Positions 58,656-64,000 of a stretch of DNA of 64,000 nucleotides are shown piece by piece. The stretch lies in NCBI GenBank assembly GCA_965215345.1, contig CBDCDL010000002.1:124001-188000 (forward strand), in the 5' to 3' direction. A program made the translations under genes and the position numbers. Under the pieces are notes generated by a model. That model saw nothing but the letters and a program-made list of their open reading frames with translations. It did no database searches and was not told where the DNA came from. This DNA is from CATQHW01 sp965215345. GTDB taxonomy: Bacteria > Spirochaetota > Spirochaetia > SZUA-6 > Bin103. The stretch's first letter is position 1; each line of letters begins with the position of its first letter.

Positions 58656-59408
58656 ATGACCGACCACGACCGATACCTGTTCGATCTGCAGGGCTACCTG
58701 ACGATACCGAACGCCCTTGATGGCGATCAGCTCCGGGCGATGAACGCACTCCTGGACGAGCGCATCGCGGCGGAGATGGCCGCGGACGACTCCACCCATC
58801 GCTTCGGTGACATGCTGCGCTGGGGCCAGCCGTTCCTGGACGTGATCGACAACCCGAAGGTCGAGCCCTGCCTGCGCGAGATCCTGGGCGAGGGCTTCCG
58901 CCTGGACCACATCTACCTGGACGTCATCCGCAGCGGCCTGAGCCCGATCGGCGCCACGCTGCACGGGGGCGGCACGCCGTACAATCCGATCATGTCCTAC
59001 GACTTCCGCAACGGGCGCATGTACAGCGGGCTGTTCGTGGCCGCCTACAATCTGGCCGACGTCGGCCCGGACGACGGCGGCTTCGGCTGCGTGCCGGGCA
59101 GCCACAAGAGCAACTACCCGTTCCCGGAGGACTGGAAGGACCTGGCGTCCCGGCCGCCGTTCGTGCAGGCCGTGACCGGGCCGGCCGGCACCGCGGTGCT
59201 GTTCACGGAGGCTCTGACCCACGGCGCGCTGCCCTGGTCCGGGGCGGGCGAGCGCCGCACGCTGTTCTACAAGTACCACCACCACGGCGCGTCCTGGGCG
59301 TCCACGTATCCCGTCCCGGAAGGCCTGCCGGTCACCGAGAGCCAGCGCCGCATGCTGGAGCCGCCCCACGCACCCGGCCTGGGGAAGCCTCTCGCCCACG
59401 CACGATGA
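58656..59408 (+). CDS. Phytanoyl-CoA dioxygenase (PhyH) family protein
   Basis: A 250-residue PhyH protein, paralogous to the one at 2.2 kb: DRYLFDLQGYLTIPNALDGD at the N-terminus, GEGFRLDHIYLDVIRSG, GGFGCVPGSHKSNYPFPEDW, and the distal His/Arg block EALTHGALPWSGAGERRTLF. The iron and 2-oxoglutarate ligands in the C-terminal half look intact. GGGGAG stands before the ATG as a Shine-Dalgarno. It lies 21 bp upstream of a DapA-family gene, suggesting a common pathway. Substrate unknown. Confidence 0.9.
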   Translation: MTDHDRYLFDLQGYLTIPNALDGDQLRAMNALLDERIAAEMAADDSTHRFGDMLRWGQPFLDVIDNPKVEPCLREILGEGFRLDHIYLDVIRSGLSPIGATLHGGGTPYNPIMSYDFRNGRMYSGLFVAAYNLADVGPDDGGFGCVPGSHKSNYPFPEDWKDLASRPPFVQAVTGPAGTAVLFTEALTHGALPWSGAGERRTLFYKYHHHGASWASTYPVPEGLPVTESQRRMLEPPHAPGLGKPLAHAR

Positions 59409-59429
59409 CACTGTCTCTGGGGGAATCCG

Positions 59430-60338
59430 ATGATCGATCGTGACGAGGTTCGCGCCGGCCTGACCGGACCGATTTCATCGCTCACCACACCGTTCACGCG
59501 CGACGGCGCGGTCGATCACGACGGCCTGCGCGGCCTGATCGACGCCAACCTGGCCGGCGGCAGCAGGACCGCACTGCTCACCTGGGGTGACAGCCTGTTC
59601 TCGGTGCTGGCCGATGACGAGGTCGCGGAGGTCACCGCGACCGTGGCCGACCACGCCCGCGGGCGCGCCCTGACCGTCGCCGCCGACAGGGACTGGTGGA
59701 CGGGCAAGACCGTGGAGTTCGCCCGCTACTGCCGGGAGATCGGCATCGACGTGCTGATGGTCAAGCCGCCGGTGTGGAGCCCGCCGGGCAGGGAGGAGTT
59801 CGTCGAGCACTACCGCGCGGTCGCGGCTGAGATCCCGGTCATGCTGGTGACCAACGTCTGGGGCGGCATGCCGGAGCTCGCGCTGTCGGTCGCCGCCGAG
59901 CTCCTCGACCGCGTCGAGGGCGTCGTGGCGCTGAAGGACGACATGGGGGGCGAGCCGGCCCGCAAGCTGACCGCGATGGCCGGCGATCGCTGGGCGGTGT
60001 TCGCCGGCGGCCAGAAGCAGCAGCACCTCGATCTCGTCCACTACGGGGCCGTCGGCTACATGTCCACGTTCGTAAGCTTTCAGCCCGAGGTGAGCCGCCG
60101 CTACTGGAACGCGGTCTGCGCCGGCGACTGGGCCGCCGCGGCCCGTGTCGTGGAGCAGGACGACTGGCCGCTGTTCGATTACCTGATGGCCCTGCCGGGC
60201 GGCTTCGACGGCGGCTTCCACGCCGTACTGGAGGTGTTCGGCGTCGTGCCGCGCTGGCGCCGACCGCCCATGGTCAACCTGGACGACGCGCAGCTCGAGC
60301 GGCTCGACGCCTTCTGCCGCGAGCGGGGCTGGAAGTAA
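59430..60338 (+). CDS. Dihydrodipicolinate synthase (DapA) family aldolase
   Basis: A 302-residue class I aldolase/lyase fold. PISSLTTPFTRDGAVDHDGL is the N-terminal barrel segment, GVVALKDDMGGEPARKLTA holds the Schiff-base lysine, and VFAGGQKQQHLDLVHYGAVG the C-terminal conserved block. The canonical Tyr of the YNxP motif is replaced (LVTNVWGG), so it is unlikely to be true DapA; relatives act on keto-sugar acids such as 2-keto-3-deoxy compounds, which would suit the dehydratases in the window. GGGGGA precedes the ATG. Confidence 0.87.
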   Translation: MIDRDEVRAGLTGPISSLTTPFTRDGAVDHDGLRGLIDANLAGGSRTALLTWGDSLFSVLADDEVAEVTATVADHARGRALTVAADRDWWTGKTVEFARYCREIGIDVLMVKPPVWSPPGREEFVEHYRAVAAEIPVMLVTNVWGGMPELALSVAAELLDRVEGVVALKDDMGGEPARKLTAMAGDRWAVFAGGQKQQHLDLVHYGAVGYMSTFVSFQPEVSRRYWNAVCAGDWAAAARVVEQDDWPLFDYLMALPGGFDGGFHAVLEVFGVVPRWRRPPMVNLDDAQLERLDAFCRERGWK

Positions 60339-60352
60339 CTCGCTCGCAGGCG

Positions 60353-61462
60353 ATGGAGACCAGCCGGCACGAGATCCACTTCGCAGACTCGCGACGCATG
60401 TCCGAAGTCGGTGATGACACGATCGACCTGGTGGTGACCTCGCCTCCGTACCCGATGATCGAGATGTGGGACGGGCAGTTCGCCGGCATGGACCCTCTGA
60501 TCGGTAGGGCACTATCCGAAGGAGGCGGAGTTCGGGCGTTCGACGGCATGCACACCGTGCTCGACGACGTCTGGCGCGAGTGTCATCGCGTCCTCCGCCC
60601 CGGAGGCTTGGCATGTATCAACGTCGGCGACGCCACGCGCAATATCGGCGGTGAATTCCGCCTGTACTCCAACCATAGTCGCGTCTTGCAGGCGCTGACG
60701 GACTTGCGATTCTCCGTACTGCCCGACGTCTTGTGGCGCAAGCCGACCAATGCGCCGAACAAGTTCCTGGGCTCCGGGATGCTGCCGGCAGGCGCCTATG
60801 TCACGTACGAACACGAGTACATCCTGATCGTGCGCAAGGGCGTCCCCCGGAAGTTCTCCTCTGCCGATCGGGCGCGGCGGCGACGCAGCGCCTTCTTCTG
60901 GGAGGAACGCAACACTTGGTTCTCCGACGTTTGGATCGATCTTGTGGGAACCAGACAGCTTCTTGGCACTACCGAGGTTGCCGATCTGGATGCCCGCTCG
61001 CGGAGCGCCGCGTTTCCGTTCGAACTGGCCTATCGCCTCATCCAGATGCACTCGCTGATCGGCGACACCGTGCTCGATCCATTCCTCGGAACGGGAACGA
61101 CCACCGCCGCTGCTATCGCCAGCGGGCGGTCCAGTGTCGGATTCGAGATTGAGGACAGCCTCGAACGACCGATCTGCACCGCCATCGAGACCGCCGTGCC
61201 GCTGGGCCGCACGTACGCGCAGCGACGGCTGGATGCTCATCTCGACTTCGTGCGATCTCGGGAAGAAGCGAGACGGCCCTGCCAGCACGTCAACCGCCAT
61301 TACGGGTTCCCCGTGATGACCAGGCAGGAGACCGGCCTGCAGTTCGCGGTACCCCGCGCCGCGGAGGCGGAGTCGGCAGGAACGTTCTCCGCCTACCACG
61401 AACCCGCCCCGCTGCCGACTCGTTCTGCGCAGATCGCGCTGCCGCTCGCGAGCGCACCATGA
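60353..61462 (+). CDS. DNA methyltransferase of a MjaI-like restriction-modification system
   Basis: A 369-residue type II DNA methyltransferase. The catalytic motif IV is VVTSPPYPMIEMWDG (SPPY, typical of N4-cytosine or some N6-adenine enzymes) close to the N-terminus, and the SAM-binding motif I comes later as DTVLDPFLGTGTTTAAAIAS, i.e. the beta-type order. RVLRPGGLACINVGDATRN lies between. The C-terminal 60 residues are not conserved. The stop overlaps the restriction gene by 4 nt (ATGA). Base composition is slightly lower in GC than the surroundings, consistent with transfer. Recognition sequence not visible from the gene itself. Confidence 0.9.
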   Translation: METSRHEIHFADSRRMSEVGDDTIDLVVTSPPYPMIEMWDGQFAGMDPLIGRALSEGGGVRAFDGMHTVLDDVWRECHRVLRPGGLACINVGDATRNIGGEFRLYSNHSRVLQALTDLRFSVLPDVLWRKPTNAPNKFLGSGMLPAGAYVTYEHEYILIVRKGVPRKFSSADRARRRRSAFFWEERNTWFSDVWIDLVGTRQLLGTTEVADLDARSRSAAFPFELAYRLIQMHSLIGDTVLDPFLGTGTTTAAAIASGRSSVGFEIEDSLERPICTAIETAVPLGRTYAQRRLDAHLDFVRSREEARRPCQHVNRHYGFPVMTRQETGLQFAVPRAAEAESAGTFSAYHEPAPLPTRSAQIALPLASAP

Positions 61463-62049
61463 CGATCAGGCTCACGCCACAGGACCTGCGCGGACGCCTC
61501 ATCGGCAGTCGCCCAGAATACGAGAAATACGTCAGCCCTCTCATAAACCTCGCCAATCGTTTCGCTCAGGCAACGAGGCGGAATCAGGTTGGTCAAGTTT
61601 CGGAGTTGATTCGCCGGTGTCCTGCTCAGGACTATGAAGGTTGGCGCGACTGGTATCTCGCCCGTCACCAGATGGCGATCGACCAGGCTACCGATCGCAT
61701 CGTTTCCATGCTGGAGCGAATGCGCGACGCGATGGACGACATCGATCGCGATATCGTCCGTCGTTGGGTAACGGAGCTCGTACTGGAGCAGACGTATGCT
61801 GGGCTGCGCGTTGAGCGAGCGATTCTCGAAGAAGCCGCCCAGAGGTTGGGCAGAACGTTGCGCCTCTCGTCGCCGGAAGACGAGTCGCGGGGAATCGATG
61901 GCTACCTCGACGGACGACCTGTGTCGGTGAAGCCAGGCACTTACCAGACGATGGATGCGCTCCGCGAGACAATCGACGCACGCATGATCTACTACGACAA
62001 GAAGTCGAACGGGAGCATCGTCGCCGATCTCGATGAGCTTGAGCGATGA
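61459..62049 (+). CDS. MjaI-family restriction endonuclease
   Basis: A 196-residue protein that I assign to the MjaI family (MjaI itself cuts CTAG) from the N-terminal phrase PLINLANRFAQATRRNQVGQ followed by VSELIRR, the segment YEGWRDWYLARHQMAIDQAT and the C-terminal ESRGIDGYLDGRPVSVKP with MIYYDKKSNGSIVAD. The acidic Asp of GIDGYL and Lys of SVKP would fit a D-x(n)-xK catalytic pair. Position directly after a methyltransferase with a 4-nt overlap supports a type II restriction role. The cognate site is not proven. Confidence 0.75.
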   Translation: MTIRLTPQDLRGRLIGSRPEYEKYVSPLINLANRFAQATRRNQVGQVSELIRRCPAQDYEGWRDWYLARHQMAIDQATDRIVSMLERMRDAMDDIDRDIVRRWVTELVLEQTYAGLRVERAILEEAAQRLGRTLRLSSPEDESRGIDGYLDGRPVSVKPGTYQTMDALRETIDARMIYYDKKSNGSIVADLDELER

Positions 62050-63005
62050 ATCGGGACGGACTGTCCGATCTGATCCGCTCCGGTGAGAGCTCCGACGCCA
62101 CGGACGAAGAGGAGGCCCGCCTTTACCAACAGTCGGGCCGGCTCCAGTATGACCGCAAGCCCGTACCCGGCACCTCGCTCGCCGACCTCGATCGGCGCCG
62201 CCTCGTCAACTACCTCCGCGACCTGCGCCAGCAGGACTACCCCGAACTGGAGGACGGAGACGCCTGGATCCGGCTGCTCGTGAACACGGAAATCATGACC
62301 GAGAGCCGCGGCCGCGCCATGGCGAGCGCCGCCGGCCTGCTCCTGTTCGGCGCGCGGCCCAATCGGTATCTGCCGCACTCGGGCGTCACCGCGACGGCAT
62401 ACGCGGGCACCGAGAAGGACTACGACGCCAGGGAGCGGGCGACGGTGCGCGGGCCGGCGGTGTCGCTCGCGTTTCAGCGCACGGAAGCGGACGGATCGCG
62501 CTATCCCAGGCAACCGCGCAGCTTCTCCGAGAGCAGCGAATTCACGGAGGGCGGCGTCATCGAGCGAACTCTCGACTTCGTACGCCGGAACACCTGCGTG
62601 GAGGCCTGGATCGATGCGGGCGGGCGGCGGCAGGAGCGATGGGAGTACCCGCTGCAGGCGGTGCGGGAGGCGATCGTGAACGCGATCGCCCACCGTGACT
62701 ACACGATAACCGTCAGCGACATCGAGCTCTCTCTGTATGCCGACCGCGTGGAGATCGTTTCTCCCGGCCGGCTGCCCAACACGGTCACCGTGGAGAAGAT
62801 GCGCGCCGGCTACCGGGCCACGCGCAACGAGCTGGTGAAAGAGGTGCTGCGCGACTACCGGTACGTCGAAGCGACCGGTCTCGGGGTGCCGCGCAAGATC
62901 GTGCGTGGCATGCGCGAGCACAACGGCACCGATCCGGACCTGATCGAGGAGGACGACCGCTTCACCGTCCGCTTGTGGAAGGCCCGCGCTCAGGCGACGC
63001 GGTAG
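62046..63005 (+). CDS. ATP-binding (GHKL-type) protein with deleted AlbA_2 domain
   Basis: A 319-residue protein of the AlbA_2/RecG-like ATPase family. After MNRDGLSDLIRSGESSD it jumps directly to EEEARLYQQSGRLQYDRKPV; complete relatives have about 120-150 residues of AlbA_2 nucleic-acid-binding domain between these points. The middle domain (LLVNTEIM, SAAGLLLFGARPNRYLPHSG) and the C-terminal HATPase_c_4 domain (YPLQAVREAIVNAIAHRDYT, RVEIVSPGRLPNTVT, TGLGVPRKIVRGMREHNGTD) are intact. It overlaps the restriction gene by 4 nt (ATGA), as if part of the same module. The 3' end overlaps the convergent enolase-superfamily gene by 16 nt. Confidence 0.8.
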   Translation: MNRDGLSDLIRSGESSDATDEEEARLYQQSGRLQYDRKPVPGTSLADLDRRRLVNYLRDLRQQDYPELEDGDAWIRLLVNTEIMTESRGRAMASAAGLLLFGARPNRYLPHSGVTATAYAGTEKDYDARERATVRGPAVSLAFQRTEADGSRYPRQPRSFSESSEFTEGGVIERTLDFVRRNTCVEAWIDAGGRRQERWEYPLQAVREAIVNAIAHRDYTITVSDIELSLYADRVEIVSPGRLPNTVTVEKMRAGYRATRNELVKEVLRDYRYVEATGLGVPRKIVRGMREHNGTDPDLIEEDDRFTVRLWKARAQATR

Positions 63006-64000
63006 CGGTCGATCCGGGACTCGTCGATCTCGATCCCCAGGCCGGGACCCGACGGCACGCGCACCATGCCGTCGGCGTCGATGCCGATGGGCTCCGGGAT
63101 GATGCCGTGGAGCTGCTGGAAGCTCTCCACGGTGCGGTACGGCGGGTCCAGCATGTACTCCACGTACGGGCTGTTGGTCAGCGTCGCGCAGAGTTGCAGG
63201 TGGGCGGCCAGGCCGATGCCGCAGGCGCCGTGGTGCGGGACGAAACGGCGGCCGGCGAGCTCCGCGGCCGAGGCGATCTTGCGCATCTGCGACAGCGGCG
63301 CGCTGGCCGCGCAGTCGGGCTGCAGCACGTCGTACGCGCCGGCCTGGATCAGACGGGCGAAGGCGGCCGTGCCGCGGTCGCCCTCCCCGCCGGCGATCGC
63401 CAGCTCCGCCTCGCGCGTGAGACGGGCGATGGCCTCCACGTCGCCGCGCGGCAGCGGCTCCTCCAGCCAGCCGACGCCGAGCCGGTGCAGCTCGCGCGCC
63501 GTCTCCCGCGCTCGGCGGTAGTCCCAGGCCGGACGCGGCGAGCCGGGTCCGGCCCCGCCCGCCAGGTTGGCGTCGGCCAGGATGTCCATCGAGTCGCCGA
63601 CCCGCTCGCGGACCGCCCGCACCATGGCGATGTCCTCGGCCATGGTCGGCCGTGACGTGCGCAGCTTGATCGCCGTGAATCCTTCTTCCAGGTAGCGCGC
63701 CGCGTCATCGGCCAGCTCGGCGTCCGGTTTGCCGACCACCGGAGACACGTACGCCCGGATCCGGTCCCGGCAGATCCCCCACAGGCGCGCCAGCGGCTGG
63801 CCGGTCTCCTTGCCGAGCAGGTCGCACAAGGCCACGTCGACCGCCCACGCGGCCGCCGCCTCGATCGCGGGCGCGTGGGCCTGCAGCCAGGCGCTGTCGG
63901 CGCCGATCAGGGCCGGCGCCACTGCCTCCACCGCGTCGCGGGCATCGCCGCCCATCGCCCCGTAACCCACCGCTCCCTCCGCGCTGCGGATCCGCACCAG
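62990..64000 (-). CDS. Mandelate racemase/muconate lactonizing enzyme family protein (partial, N-terminus beyond window)
   Basis: At least 336 residues of an enolase-superfamily enzyme; the start lies beyond the right edge. AIKLRTSRPTMAEDI carries the KxR-type base region, LADANLAGG the first metal ligand, LEEPLPRGDVEAIA the second and AGGEGDRGTAAF the third. VPHHGACGIGLAAHLQ is the region of the catalytic His. The C-terminal PSGPGLGIEIDESRIDRYRV is the usual capping-domain end. It is a paralogue of the gene at 35.3 kb but differs in the base motifs, so probably a different acid-sugar dehydratase or racemase. The 3' end overlaps the convergent ATPase gene. Confidence 0.9.
   Translation of the reverse strand: MVRIRSAEGAVGYGAMGGDARDAVEAVAPALIGADSAWLQAHAPAIEAAAAWAVDVALCDLLGKETGQPLARLWGICRDRIRAYVSPVVGKPDAELADDAARYLEEGFTAIKLRTSRPTMAEDIAMVRAVRERVGDSMDILADANLAGGAGPGSPRPAWDYRRARETARELHRLGVGWLEEPLPRGDVEAIARLTREAELAIAGGEGDRGTAAFARLIQAGAYDVLQPDCAASAPLSQMRKIASAAELAGRRFVPHHGACGIGLAAHLQLCATLTNSPYVEYMLDPPYRTVESFQQLHGIIPEPIGIDADGMVRVPSGPGLGIEIDESRIDRYRVA

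Overview
The window is 64 kb of very GC-rich (clearly above 60% by eye), gene-dense bacterial chromosome with short intergenic gaps and many 1-4 nt start/stop overlaps (ATGA, GTGA, TTGA, TGATG). No rRNA, tRNA, CRISPR array, phage or insertion sequence was seen. The mix of phytanoyl-CoA dioxygenase-like (PhyH), enolase-superfamily, Gfo/Idh and xylose-isomerase-like genes resembles marine, often sponge-associated, uncultured bacteria. A 1504-residue FlgD-Ig/OmpA protein, a Gly-rich-extended Cys-free S18 and the acyl-CoA synthetase type make a Spirochaetota relative my best guess. That placement is inference.

Layout. 1-13.5 kb: a PhyH-SDR-GH88 operon, a flavin oxidoreductase, a RelB antitoxin with a truncated toxin, NAD formate dehydrogenase, a Phd/PIN toxin-antitoxin pair, rlmN plus an FAD amine dehydrogenase, an HD phosphohydrolase/YwgA-like pair, a Gfo/Idh gene and threonine aldolase. 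13.5-25.5 kb: a large beta-propeller protein, a second PIN toxin-antitoxin pair, then a same-strand train metG, Gfo/Idh, sugar isomerase, Gfo/Idh, diaminopentanoate-dehydrogenase-like, prs and rpsR. 25.6-30.7 kb: a DsbD-alpha-like lipoprotein, an unknown, a LigD-like protein with a ruined ligase domain, P450 and a small membrane protein. 30.8-45.5 kb: the FlgD-Ig/OmpA giant, an enolase-superfamily dehydratase, acyl-CoA synthetase, an Ldh-family oxidoreductase, an AAA/nuclease protein, an M14 peptidase, a tagaturonate-epimerase-like gene, TauE and mraY. 45.5-57.8 kb: an ion channel divergent from a DUF350 operon, a second threonine aldolase, two zinc-knuckle ABC exporters flanking DUF1854, and a three-copy HAD phosphatase array that decays into a broken winged-helix gene. 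57.8-64 kb: a decayed AAA/nuclease gene, PhyH, a DapA-family aldolase, a MjaI-like restriction-modification pair followed by a trimmed AlbA_2/ATPase, and a second enolase-superfamily gene cut by the window end.

How it works together. Much of the region looks like broad catabolism of sugar acids and polysaccharide-derived compounds (GH88, tagaturonate epimerase, dehydratases, DapA-like aldolase, several dehydrogenases), mixed with housekeeping genes (rlmN, metG, prs, rpsR, mraY) and accessory defence or addiction modules. Signs of small-scale rearrangement are frequent: tandem microduplications, in-frame domain deletions and fused gene remnants. Many first genes of transcription units have a -10-like hexamer only 6-10 nt before the start codon and no Shine-Dalgarno, which suggests leaderless transcripts.
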